DNA of 64,000 nt from assembly GCA_947579605.1 (NCBI GenBank), contig OX388317.1, forward strand, positions 24,323,384 through 24,387,383. The letters are read 5' to 3'. Both the position numbers and the translations under genes were made by a program. The DNA is from Athripsodes cinereus (Eukaryota; Arthropoda; Insecta; Trichoptera; Leptoceridae). The notes under the pieces are model-generated. The model was not told the origin of the DNA, searched no databases, and saw nothing but the letters and a program-made list of their open reading frames with translations. Positions 47,819-58,533 of this stretch are shown here, one piece after another; position 1 is the first letter of the stretch; every line of letters begins with the position of its first letter.

Positions 47819-48400
47819 ATATCATGATTGAACTGTCAAATTTATTCACAAAATCATCATGTCATGGTATACATGATAAATTATTCATATAAACGCTTTT
47901 TCCAAAATCTATCAAAATACCTATAAAATCATGATGAACTGTCAAACATAATTATTCAAAAAATCATCACTTCATGGTAGACCTGTCAAAGAATTCATTT
48001 AAGTGTTTTGGTCAGAATCTTTCAAAATACCCATATAATCTTCGGATCATGATTGAACTATCAAGTTTATTCCCAAAATCATCATGTCATGGTATACCTG
48101 ATAAAATATTCATATAAACGCTATTTACAAAATCTATCAAATAACCCATGTTATCATGATGAACTGTCAAACATATTCAAAAAATCATCATTTCACGGTA
48201 GACCTGTCAAAAATATCAATTTAAGAGTTTGGTCAAAATCTATCAAAATACCCATGTATTATGTAATCATGATGAAATGTCAAATATATTCATTAAATCA
48301 TGATTTCATGATAAACCTGTCAAAAATACTCATATTAACATTTTGATCAAACTTTGTCGAAAACCCTCACTATCGTCATATCATGGTTGAACTGTTGACA

Positions 48401-48937
48401 GTTGGATTTGAATATAATATATAAAATTCAGATTGGGTATTTAAATAGGTTGACTATCGGTGAGTGTGATCAATCCAGAATGATTAATCTAGAGTGGTTC
48501 AAAATATGATTAACATCTACACTTAGTCCTGGTTCCCGACATCCAATTGTGTCGAAAAATTCATAACATATTCCCTTGAATATGTATTTTTAATAAAAAC
48601 TTATTCTAAATATTACTGGTGTAGGTAGTCCTATAGAACAATTCATTAAATAATTGAAAGATAATGAAAATATCTCTTTGTTAATTAAAATAATATTAAA
48701 AAAATGTTATTTCACATTTAATCATCTAATTGCTTAGGAATAATATTATGTGAACACATTATTATAGTTATGGAAAGTATCATAACAACTCTTATTCTTT
48801 AACTTATTTCATTTCTTGGCAGACCACCAGTGATTTTCGAATTATTTTCATTTGTACAAAAAAATATATATGTTTTTAAGTAAAAACCGGTATCGAAAAT
48901 ATGAATAAAAATTTGAAGAATATTTTTAGAAACAGTG
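48401..48937. other. Upstream region of Gr gene 6
   Basis: Holds the short dispersed repeat GGTTGACTATCGGTGAGTGT at 48449-48515. Otherwise AT-rich, presumably including the promoter. Confidence 0.4.
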
Positions 48938-51842
48938 ATGAAAATTCAGAGGAATACGAGTATGACACAATTTTTTTGTCATCTTCTGGATCCTTATCCA
49001 ATATTGTTTATCATAGTTGGCACAAAAACGTTTTCAAAGAGTGTAAAAATTGAAACACAAAAGCCTTCAATTTATAAATTGAATATAGTTATTATATTAT
49101 TTTTAATTGTATATTATTTAAGTGTACGTTTGAAAGATTTGATTGAATTTATGAGCGGTGACACATATCCATTTGTGTATTTGGTTTCGTGGATATTTTT
49201 AAACTATGTCGAAACTGCTTCAACATTTCTTTCGTGGTTTATAATTATGGTGAAAAATGTAAAATATGTCTGGAATACTGTGCAAAACTTTATGTTCATC
49301 CATAAAATGAATCCAGGCATTAAAGTATCTAAAAATGGTTTAAAAGTGATAAAAAATGGCTATTTATCATATTTTATAGTATTGCTTAGTTTTGTGACAA
49401 TCTGTTATTTAACAGGTTTAACAAATTTACACTCGAGTGTTTACGATTTTTTGTCTGCGCTTTTAATAGATTCTTTATCATATAAATTTATAGCAATTTC
49501 TCAAGGTGCAACATCATATTTAACTTATTTAAACAATCTTCTTATGAAACTCTTCAATTTGTCTGTACCGAATGTGAATGTCTTTATAAACTTGATACAA
49601 GAAAAGACATCTCTATTGTTAGAAGCAGAAGACACTTTACAGTGTGATGTGTTTCCATTGAGTCGTGTCATAGAGTCCTATGAGAGAATATTGAAGAATA
49701 TCAAATACATTAATTCTACATTTAATTTTTTGGTAAGTTATTGCTTCTCGCAAAGTTTGCTCGAAGTATTGACGAAAAGATGTTAATTTTTTATAATTAA
49801 ATTAATATTCTTTATATTTGCAGCTATTTTTTCGTTCCTGGATTTTAGTTCTCTATATAACGACTACGGCGACATCTTGTGTATATGTAGTAAGTTAACC
49901 GATTATAAATTGAAACATTTAGAGGGTGAAATCACTTGTTCGTGGTTGGACTGAATGTCCCCCAACGTTTCGCCTACAGCTATGGTAGACATCTTCAAGG
50001 ATGGGGTATGGATATCATATAACGCCGGCCATGAGAGCCTAAGGTCTTACACTAAAAGGGTGGTCGATAGCTTTATTTTGTTTTGTTTCTAGTGTTGTGA
50101 ATTTAATGTTGTTCAATTTAATTAATTGTAATTTTAAATAATTTGCGATAGTTTGGATCTGAAAGAGAGGGTGTAAAGAAAGCGCGAATGTCCGAGAATT
50201 TCGTGACTCGAAATCATTCTTAAACTTATGAACTTGATTTTTAAGTTTTATAATCATAAAGCATTTACATAGATACTCCTGAAAATACAGATACCGTACG
50301 CCTTCGAAAGCTTTTGTGTCTTTTTTATAAGTGAAGATGTATTAATTATCATAAGATAATTTTGTGATTTTGTATAAGCGTAATCACAAAATTGACAATC
50401 ATGTATATTTTTACTTTTTAGGATTTTCAGACATTGTTAACCAACTGTTTTTGGCTTCTGTATGATATCTATTGGCTTGTTATTTTATCTTCTACTTCAG
50501 AATTTATTCATCATCATATGAAGAGATCAAGAGTCATCTGTAATAAAATACAGATCAAAAATCACGTTGAAGGTAAATATAAGCTAGCCCATTAGAACAA
50601 GCAAACGAATGTTTGTATTTAGGTTATTTGTTCCAGAGAGACTGAAAGTGTAAAAATGATATCATAACATAACAGACATAGACAATTTACACAGATCGAG
50701 CTAGTCCCAAATGAATCTTGTTTTATGGGTACTAACGCGACGATACACACATATACAGTGCACTACATGTAAAATATATACATGTAACACCCAGGCCCAG
50801 GACAATTTGAATAAGGTAATTCTTCACTTTGCTCTGGCCGGGAATCGAACCCGGGACCTCGTGACTCAAAGGCAAGAGCGTTACCTCCACGCCACACCGG
50901 CCGTCACATCGAAAGGAGAAAGTTGCGGGCAACAAAATAAATTATACAATCCGACCAATAATTGCAAATATACATAATTCCGGGTTAGTTGGAAGACATC
51001 GCATCTTAGCAATAAATTCGCCTACTGTACATTGAATTGTATAACTGATATTTATATGACACTGTTTTATTTTGTAATATTGTAACCAATGTACAGTGAA
51101 GAATAAAATAAATAAATAAATAAATTCTATCACAGGTAAAAGGTTGTTGCTCTCGGCAATCTCATCGCTAATATAGATTTATACAATCAACTTGGATATG
51201 ATTGCAGAATGTAAGGTGGAATGAAAGAGAAATATATTTAGTAGATTTGAGACCGTTGAGAGGGATATGTGTTTAAAGTCTAGGAGATGTGCTATATGAG
51301 AAGAATGTGAAATGAAAGTCAGTTTAATGGTGCTTTTGACATGTGGAAAGAATAAATAGGACAGTAACAAAAAAGAAAGGTCCATGGACATCGTTGAGAA
51401 ATAGTACTCAAGGAGGATTATATGGTTAGCAGTTTACCTGCGCCGATCGGCGTTCCTGTGTGCCTACTATGTGCGTGTTCATTGAAATGCATGTAACCGG
51501 TGGCGCCGGTAGACGCAGGCATCGAAAAGCAGGTAATCTGCTTTCTTTGTGTTTACACCATTAACTCTTGACATAATCTAAATACAATCTTTATCTTGTC
51601 TTGATCGTACGAATCGATAAAAGGAACGATATTTTTATTACTTCTTGTTACCTTTTTCAGGATATGAAGAATCTGAATCAACAGCCGAGAACCTGGTACA
51701 ATTAAGAATTCTCCAGCAACTCTTAAATAGCAATAAACATTGTATAACAGCTCTGAATCTTTATGAGTTTGGCTATAGTTTTATACTGTATTTATTGGGT
51801 GTTATGACAATGTATCTTTCCATATTAAAAGGATTTGAATAA
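48938..51842 (+). CDS. Gustatory receptor, cluster gene 6
   Basis: Exons 48938-49732, 49824-49889, 50422-50572 and 51661-51842, intron phases 0, 0 and 1, 397 residues. The start is ATG 48938 (MKIQRNTSMTQFFCHLLDPY); a GTG just before it was ignored. It carries SVPNVNVFINLIQEKTSLLL, CDVFPLSRVIESYERILKN, exon 2 LFFRSWILVLYITTTATSCV plus YV, exon 3 WLLYDIYWLVIL and HHHMKRSRVICNKI, and exon 4 ending GVMTMYLSILKGFE. For exon 3 the TTTTAG acceptor was chosen over a second AG nine bases later, because it aligns with gene 7. Intron 3 contains a tRNA-derived SINE. Probable taste receptor channel. Confidence 0.93.
50720..50905 (-). mobile_element. tRNA-derived SINE
   Basis: On minus the head has A-box-like TGGCGTGGAGGTAACGC and B-box GGTTCGATTCC within a good T-arm (CCGGG...CCCGG), the RNA polymerase III promoter of tRNA-derived SINEs. 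A 3' region follows (GTCCTGGGCCTGGGTGTTAC). The 5' GCCGGTG does not pair with the 3' segment after the T-arm, so it is not a functional tRNA. Confidence 0.75.
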
Positions 51843-52383
51843 AAACAAATAAATTTATAAAAAATAAACATTGTAGGTAATATCGTCCCTCATCTGACTA
51901 ACTGTCGTAACTGGTGAAATGTAAATTGTTCAGGAGAGCATTTTTAGTGTTTTGGCGTGCATAGTTTCGTCTCTCCCAGCTATACGAAAGACTCTAAATG
52001 TATTTTATTATTTTATTTGTATTTTTATGTATCTTTGAATCGTTTTTATGATAAATTAATTTCCATAAGTATATTGGATTTTTTTTTATGCGCCGTCAAA
52101 GTAGATAGGACCCTTTGTGAGATTTTTTTTTCATGGCCATATTTAGTTGTGCTCAGATAGGACTTAACTATTTTAAGAGTCAAAGGTTAAAACAAAACGA
52201 TTTTATAATATGAGAAAGTATATTAATTAACAAGAGTGTTTACAATGTAATAACAGCAGTTTTATGGAAAATAAAATGATAGTAAATCACTAAAAAATAA
52301 ATTAGTATACAGATTATGGTGTTCGAGAGTTCTCATCCTCATCATCAGATGTTAATAAATTAAATTAAATTCTATCTTTTCCC

Positions 52384-52510
52384 TCACGCCGTATCCCAAT
52401 TGGGGTAGGCAGAGAGAACGGAACGCCAATTAGATCTGTCCTTACATACTTCTTTCGCTTCCTCCACAGTCATACAATTTCTCATGCACGCACGTCGGTT
52501 TCTTTTACTC
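52384..52510 (-). repeat. Nested LINE 3' end
   Basis: Matches 22440-22560 (GGGGTAGGCAGAGAGAACGG, ACTTCTTTCGCTTC). It is a short 3' piece of the same LINE family, inserted in the DNA transposon. Confidence 0.65.
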
Positions 52511-52569
52511 TAAAATTAAATTTCGTGATTATTTTCAAAATAACGAATTTAGTGATGGAAGGACTTATA

Positions 52570-54070
52570 AAACTCAGCCTCCTTGAGTAATCTTATCATC
52601 GATGTATCGCCAGTAGTCAAAGACATCAAGTCAGCATATTTTGCCTGGGAAATTTTAGATGGAGTGGATTTGAGTCGAGAAATCTCGTTATGCAATATTA
52701 TTTTAGATACTTGTCGGTTCAAGGATATTGAACGATAATTCGTTTCACCATCACTAGTTTTAAAAGAAAACTTAGTAAGACTGTGTTTTTCTACTGAAAA
52801 TTACGTCATCTCTGTCCAGTTTACATTTAGCCCTGTGTCGTCAATTCGAAGGGAGAGAAGACGTAGCTCAATTGATAATTTCTTAAAATCCAAAAAATCT
52901 GAATAGTTGTGGGGTGTAACGGTAAAAGGTTTGTTTCTACCTGCTAATTTGAAAATAGGAACTAATTGACTAGGGACAAAGATGTTACCACTTTTCTTAA
53001 GCGAATAGTTAATGGCACTGTGTACCGAATCACCTTCACTTTGTCCGTGACATGGAACAGATAAACGTAATTTTATTTCATTATTATTTCTTGAATTATT
53101 TATAAAGTAAATTAGGGTAGAAGCGATTATTGAATTTTTGTTTTGACCGCTACAGTCGTCGGCAAATAAAAATATTTTTTTGTAACATTTTTCATCATAC
53201 ATATTCAGAAAAGAAAAACGTAGTTTAAATTTCAGAGGAACCCCTCTTGCTTGCACCTTCATGCCACGTGAAACGATAGCACTCATCAGAAGACATATCG
53301 TATATTGTAAAGTTATATACTAATAAACGTCTTTTATTGAAAACTGCATTTTCATTGCTGATTGGTAAGTTGATAACTTGCTGCATATCAAACGTAGCAC
53401 ACTGTGTTGCAGAATCTTGCTGAGCCTTTGTTTTGCCAACCATTCTAACAGGACTAACAAGTATTTTTTTCATTTTCATGCTTAAGTTATTGATTTTTCA
53501 ATTTAGTTTTAACATCTTCTGAGCCTTCGCAATATGTCGTACACTAGCTACACTGATCCTTTTTCGGTAGATGGAAAGACAGATTTTTTTATATTAAAAC
53601 TCTTCTGTATGATACAAAACTTAGTTTTTCAGGATTGTTTTTCAAAGTATCCAGAAACAAAGCGTGCATTTTCTCAATGTCAAGTCACTATGCAAGTATT
53701 TTCATGTCGTCCTTTCACGACAATAGTGAGACTCAACTTTTGGAAATCTCTCAATTTGTTCCTCAATATTGCGTCTCATTCTCAGATCACTTTCAATGTA
53801 AAATGTTTTGCGCCCGCCACGATTTTCTTTTCCTAAAATCCTCGTCGGAGTTATTTTATCGATTGCTGGTTTAACCGTTTTTTTCCAACACTCAGTGTAT
53901 TTAAAAAAAATGTTCGGCATATCTGCTGTCCGTCTAGCAGAAGATGCTAATAAATTGTAAAATTTCTTCTAGAATTCAAACCAGCAGTTTTTTTCGTCCC
54001 AATTTTTTTGTTTAACGATGTACTCGCGTTGTAATTGTACGTTGTGCCGCACTTCGTAAATATTTGACAT
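52570..54070 (-). pseudogene. Broken transposase-like protein (DUF7869-like)
   Basis: The minus strand begins MSNIYEVRHNVQLQREYIVK and soon meets a stop after CWFEF. In other frames it continues RMRRNIEEQIERFPKVESHY and CRERTT, then VSPVRMVGKTKAQQD, DECYRFTWHEGASKRGSSEI, FLFADDCSGQNKNSIIASTL, LSVPCHGQSEGDSVHS and YSDFLDF. The DDCSGQNKN and HEG...RGSxEI motifs are those of a protein family often annotated DUF7869 in insects and corals. The family name is from memory. At least two frameshifts and a stop break it. Its place between inverted repeats supports a transposase role. Confidence 0.7.
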
Positions 54071-54883
54071 ATTAATTCTTTCAGTACTTTATGCTATACT
54101 AAATTATGATCGGGATATTGAGAATCTCTACTAAAATGATTCCAACAAAGAAAAATGCTATCCTATGTGAGAATAAATGAAAAGTTATTCCCAGTTAATG
54201 ACTATACTAAGTGTCGTATTTCAAGGTAGGGCCTACATCGGATATGTTTTTCATTTATAAAAAAATCACACTAACTGTAGTATCTGCACTTACGTCCGTT
54301 AGTGAGGTATTATTTTGATTAATTCGTAGATACGACAACAAATCAGAAAGCTGTTCCAGGATAACAGCAGTAGCTACAGCTGTGATCTTCGGTGAGAACA
54401 TGCGTATCAAATCAAAATACATGGTGGCGGTCATAACTCAGTTTTGTCAAAAAAGTCAGTTACGACAGTTAGTCAGACGAGGGACGATATGAGAAACAAT
54501 TTAATGTCTTTTTGTAAAAACTAATATAATGATAATTGCATTTCTTCAAATTAAAGCTGTTTAGAAATTAAAAGTGCTGAGTTTAATAAAAACAACATTT
54601 ACATATTGACAATTACAACATTACAAGTAGGTACCTACTAAAGGAATTAGTTGATTGATTAGCTATCGTAAACTTTTATAAAGCTCCAATATATTTTAAT
54701 CATTACCTACTAACACATTTGATTAAACGGTCGAAAATATTTGATATCCAAAATAAATAAATAAATAATATATATATGAAGGTGAAGGTTTTACTCCAAT
54801 TCACTGCGTACAGTCGGGCAGAGACTTGGCTCATGCCTTTGCATACGGAACGAGGCTCGGCCCGTCACCGGAATATGCAGTTT

Positions 54884-54972
54884 GGATTTGTCGAAGAGAT
54901 GTTATGTTTCGACATTGGCGCATGTGTCTCATCAGGACCATCTTACATAATGGCCGACACAACATCAAATCC
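54884..54972 (-). ncRNA. Type III hammerhead ribozyme, array 1 unit A
   Basis: Minus strand, 5' to 3': GGATTT, GATGTTGTG (stem III), TC, then GGCCAT / loop TATGTAAG / ATGGTC (stem I, 6 bp with one G-U), CTGATGA, GACA...TGTC (stem II with the consensus G-C closing pair), GAAA, CATAACATC (stem III, 9 bp with one wobble) and an outer AAATCC pairing with GGATTT. Cleavage is expected after GUC, between 54956 and 54955. All conserved core nucleotides of the hammerhead consensus are present. Self-cleavage itself is inferred. Confidence 0.93.
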
Positions 54973-55196
54973 AGTATGCGAGGAGCATCGCATATTATGA
55001 AGACTGTATGATCTAATTTTCATCCGAAATGCATGTACAACATGCACCTCATGAATGAAAGATCATTTGATTTTACGCAGGAGACAGTATGAAGGTGAAG
55101 GTTTTACTCCAATTCACTGCGTACAGTCGGGCAGAGACTTGGCTCATGCCTTTGCATACGGAACGAGGCTCGGCCCGTCACCGGAATATGCAGTTT

Positions 55197-55285
55197 GGAT
55201 TTGTCGAAGAGATGTTATGTTTCGACATTGGCGCATGTGTCTCATCAGGACCATCTTACATAATGGCCGACACAACATCAAATCC
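55197..55285 (-). ncRNA. Type III hammerhead ribozyme, array 1 unit B
   Basis: Same sequence and fold as unit A, 313 bp away. Expected cleavage between 55269 and 55268. Cleavage at both sites would release a 313-nt monomer. Confidence 0.93.
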
Positions 55286-55318
55286 AGTATGCGAGGAGCA
55301 TCGCATATTATGAAGATC

Positions 55319-55959
55319 ATACGGACGGCGTTATGCAGAAAGCATCCAACCCACAATTTGTCGAAAATGAGTTAGATATGTCATCAAATAGCCAAACATG
55401 AAATCTTTATTTGCTGAAAACATCCAACCCCCATCTAACCTCAATAAGCTGTCATTTCTATTTTTTCTAACCCACACCTATTATATGAGATAAAATAACG
55501 TAAAAGGCATCCATGTGGTTTGAATGTATTTTGCTTTTTATTGGTGTGCAAATATTGCCATACAAAATTTAAGTGAGAAAGCGTCCATGTGGTATAAACG
55601 TTATCAACGGAATAAAAATAAACCTGTTAAACCATTTACGAAATACGTCCATGTGGGTTGGACGTTTCTTACATACTCCACGACTGTTATTCGTCTATGC
55701 ACGCATTTAATCTAGAAACATCTATCCCACATAGATGTTTTCTATGAATTGTTTATAGTGCCATTTGCATTGTCAGTTTCGATATCGCTTGGCGTTTTAC
55801 TTGTTTTTATTTTAAATTAAAGTGAATATTTATATATTTCTTTATTTATTTTGTTATATGAATGATGATGTGCAAGAAGAATAAAATAAATAAATAAAAA
55901 AATTTAACGTATGACTAGTTTTTTTTTATAAAAATCAACCGTTTGATACCATGAACTTC
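55319..55959. other. Array 1 flank with repeated CATCCAACC-type motifs
   Basis: No gene. Short motifs CATCCAACCC and GCATCCATGTGG recur near 55344, 55420, 55507 and 55580, as they do at 57380-57510 and 57690 near array 2. This suggests both flanks belong to one repeat family. Confidence 0.5.
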
Positions 55960-56440
55960 TTCTTCTTCTCGTGCCGTATCAGGTCCCCCCGACGTTGGCA
56001 ATCACTCTGGCGAAGGCTTCTCTATCTTGCACGACCCGGAACAGCTCCCCCACATGTCTCATCCCGGTCCAGTCTCTTATGTTGCGCAGCCAAGACGTTT
56101 GTCTTCTACCAGGACCACGCTGCCGCTCAATTGTCCCCATCAGTATCAGCTGGAGCAAACTATACTTATCGCCCCGCAGAACGTGACCCAGATATTGGTT
56201 GGAGGCATTCGAGATGTGGTTGCACAGGAGAATGCTTCGCATACCATGGACAGATTTGGTCAGCAGCTCGGAGGTTTTGAGAAGAGCCAATTGCAGTAGA
56301 CAGCTGCTGAAGAACGCTAACGCTGGTCCGTAAGATTTCATACCATGAACAGAGGAAAATATATTTGCAGTTTGGCAAAGAAACTCCAGAACACCAAAAA
56401 ATCTTTTAAGGTGGAGCTGTTGTAGAATGGAGTGATACAG
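55960..56440 (-). pseudogene. Non-LTR retrotransposon tail
   Basis: On minus: YLGHVLRGDKYSLLQLILMG, RRQTSWLRNIRDWTG and FRVVQDREAFARVIANVGGT, a LINE reverse transcriptase C-terminus. It lies between the two ribozyme arrays. Confidence 0.8.
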
Positions 56441-57205
56441 CAAAATATCTATGTGTCACACTAAACAAAAAGCTGCTGTGGAATAGACACGTCGACAAAG
56501 TAGTCGAAAATGGTTTGGACATGCGTCCTCAAAATTAACGAGTTAGGCAAGAAGAATTTAGTCATCCCCTTTTGAGTACCCGGACACATCGGGCTTGAGG
56601 GAAATGAACGAGTTGATAAGCTGGCAAGAAAGGGTGTGGCAACGCAACTCTATGGACCAGAACCATTCTGTGGTTCGGGACATACGTTTTTCCAAGAGGG
56701 AATCAATAAGAAAGGGAGACTGGAATGAAATGAAGTATGGAAAGGCTTAGGCAAGCCAAGAAACTACTCGGAGGATATAACTTCAGAAGATCCAAGGCTT
56801 GCACTAACCTAAGTAAGACAAGTGACGGGCTTCCTAACGGGTCACTGCAGACTCAGGGAACACTTACGCAAACTGGGACTTGAAGAAGACAGCACCTGTA
56901 GATTCTGTGAAGAAGAGGCCGAGACTCCTCGACATCTCTTGGCGGACTTGCAATGCCGTAAGATGTCTAGGACTTGAGGATTCGCTTTGACTGGCAACAC
57001 CAGGAAAGCTTAGTAGGGGGAGTACAATAGATCTTATAGGTCGCAGTGTATACTATACCCCACTCTCCACACCTTGGATCCCCTCAAGATCCTGGACTTC
57101 ATAAGATGTCTACGACTTGAGGATTTGCTTTGACTGGCAACACCAGGAAAGCTTAGTAGGGGAAGTACAATAGATCTTATAGGTCGCAGTGCATACTATA
57201 CCCCA
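56438..57205 (+). pseudogene. Non-LTR retrotransposon RNase H/C-terminal fragment
   Basis: On plus: VPGHIGLEGNERVDKLARKG (RNase H end), QVTGFLTGHCRLREHLRKLG and CRFCEEEAETPRHLL (zinc-like motif), with several stops. Its last part is tandemly duplicated: 56962-57062 and 57107-57205 share TTTGACTGGCAACACCAGGA and ATCTTATAGGTCGCAGTG. Confidence 0.8.
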
Positions 57206-57721
57206 AGATATAAAAAATAGATACCTAGTGTATGTTACATAAGGTATATAGATAACTGTTTATTTTATTGAGTTTTTCTAGGCAGGTAAGTATTTCTTAA
57301 ACATACAATTCCTTTGAAAGATTTTGCAAAATAGGTATCCAATGATGAAAAAATTGCACTTTTTTAGTACAATCAATCCACTTCTATAAAAAAATACAAT
57401 AGATTATCGGGGTTGCATTTATTTGCAGAATGCATCCAACCCACTTATATAAAAATATCAAAAGAATATTGAGGTTGCACCTAATTTGTAGAATCCATCC
57501 AACCTAATAAATACTATTTAAATACCTAAAAATTGACATTACACGTTTTTTGACAATTACAGAATAATTAGGAACTTGTAACAGCTGATACTACGTGAGA
57601 AAAATATACTCATATGCATTTGTATAGTCGTGAGATGTTTTTGTAAAGTTGATTTTTGAAACGCCATTTTCTCAGAATGGTGTTTTGTGGGTTGGATGTT
57701 TTCTGCATAACGCCGTCCATA
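57206..57721. other. Array 2 upstream flank
   Basis: No gene. Contains GAATGCATCCAACCCACTTA and GAATCCATCCAACC units. On plus just before the array, GTGGGTTGGATG and GCATAACGCCGTCCAT match the 5' flank of array 1. Confidence 0.5.
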
Positions 57722-57923
57722 CAGTCTCAAGAGCCAAGTCTCTGGCAGAGACTTGGCTCTTGCCTTTGCAAGACTGTACGCAGTGAAATAGAGTAAAACA
57801 TTCATCTTATATTATCTGCGTAAAATTACATGATCTTTCATTGATGGAATGCATGTTGTACATGCATTTCGAATGAAAATTAGATCATACAGTCTTTCAT
57901 AAATGCGATACTCCTCGCATACT

Positions 57924-58013
57924 GGATTAAATGTTGTGTCGGCCATTCTGCGAGATGGTCCTGATGATACACATGATCACAATGTTGAAACACAACACCT
58001 TTTCGACGAATCC
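57924..58013 (+). ncRNA. Type III hammerhead ribozyme, array 2 unit C
   Basis: GGATT, TGTTGTG (stem III, 7 bp), TC, GGCCAT / TCTGCGAG / ATGGTC (stem I), CTGATGA, TACA...TGTT (stem II, closing pair U-U instead of G-C), GAAA, CACAACA, outer AATCC. Expected cleavage after 57940. The weaker stem II closing pair may reduce activity relative to array 1. Confidence 0.85.
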
Positions 58014-58236
58014 AATCTGCATGTTTTGGTGACAAGCCGTGCCTCGTCCCGTATGCAAAGGCAAGAGCCAAGTCTCTGCCAGACTGTACGCAGTGAAATG
58101 GAGTAAAACATTCATCTTATATTATCTCCTGCGTAAAATTACATGATCTTTCATTGATGGAATGCATGTTGTACATGCATTTCGAATGAAAATTAGATCA
58201 TACAGTCTTTCATAAATGCGATACTCCTCGCATACT

Positions 58237-58326
58237 GGATTAAATGTTGTGTCGGCCATTCTGCGAGATGGTCCTGATGATACACATGATCACAATGTTG
58301 AAACACAACACCTTTTCGACGAATCC
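58237..58326 (+). ncRNA. Type III hammerhead ribozyme, array 2 unit D
   Basis: Same as unit C, 313 bp downstream. Expected cleavage after 58253. Confidence 0.85.
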
Positions 58327-58533
58327 AATCTGCATGTTTTGGTGACAAGCCGTGCCTCGTCCCGTATGCAAAGGCAAGAGCCAAGTCTCTGCCAGACTGT
58401 ACGCAGTGAAATGGAGTAAAACATTCATCTTATTAGAATTTTAGACTTAACTCATTAATAGAATTATAAACATAAATTAAACATAATAAAGTTGATATTT
58501 TCAACCGACGGTACTTGGTGGAAATTCATGTTG

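Larger units (their letters stand above)
38168..48400. repeat. Degenerate dimeric satellite with insertions
   Basis: Units of about 95-115 bp recur through 38168-39760, 41344-41510, 41722-42263, 42478-43080, 43270-43385, 43736-43790, 44665-45830, 47530-47615 and 47819-48400. Each unit has two related halves: ATCATGATGAACTGTCAAA followed by ATATTCATAAAATCATCA, and TTCATGGTAGACCTGTCAAA followed by AATATTCATATAAACGCT and a spacer with CAAAATCTATCAAAATACCC. Measured spacings are 114 and 115 bp for the first units (38266, 38380, 38495). Open frames in it are chance. Later elements interrupt it and are listed separately. Confidence 0.9.
51884..54486 (-). mobile_element. DNA transposon with 4-bp target duplication, decayed
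   Basis: About 30-bp terminal inverted repeats with one mismatch start CGTCCCTC and continue TCTGACTAACTGTCGTAACTG. ATAT flanks both sides (51880-51883 and 54487-54490). It contains the broken transposase-like gene at 52570-54070 and a nested LINE end at 52384-52510. The MITE at 11006-11384 shares its ends and has AATT duplications. Superfamily not assigned. The 4-bp AT-only target duplication would fit Sola-type elements, but that is a guess. Confidence 0.8.
54774..55318 (-). repeat. 313-bp hammerhead-ribozyme tandem repeat, array 1
   Basis: About 1.7 units with a period of 313 bp (54776 and 55089 start the same sequence). On minus, each unit carries a complete hammerhead ribozyme (54884-54972 and 55197-55285). 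The array is preceded on minus by GCATAACGCCGTCC and GGGTTGGATG, also found before array 2. ORFs on either strand of the unit are not conserved as proteins between the arrays. Confidence 0.92.
57722..58435 (+). repeat. 313-bp hammerhead-ribozyme tandem repeat, array 2
   Basis: About 2.3 units in the plus orientation, opposite to array 1 and diverged from it. The first partial unit contains a snap-back rearrangement (GAGCCAAGTCTCTG directly followed by its complement). Hammerhead motifs lie at 57924-58013 and 58237-58326, again 313 bp apart. Confidence 0.92.

Noticed and set aside
38267..48346. Several 60-100-codon frames in the satellite
   Set aside because: Low-complexity AT-rich satellite without splice signals or family similarity.
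48901..49034. Alternative upstream ATG for Gr gene 6 at 48901
   Set aside because: It is in a different frame from the receptor and runs out of frame across exon 1.
50832..50905. Possible tRNA gene on minus
   Set aside because: T-arm and B-box are good, but the acceptor ends do not pair and a SINE-like 3' region follows.
54776..55375. Open frames of 60-106 codons in the 313-bp repeats, both strands
   Set aside because: They arise from repetition and frames are not conserved as protein between the two arrays. The ribozyme fold explains the conserved part.
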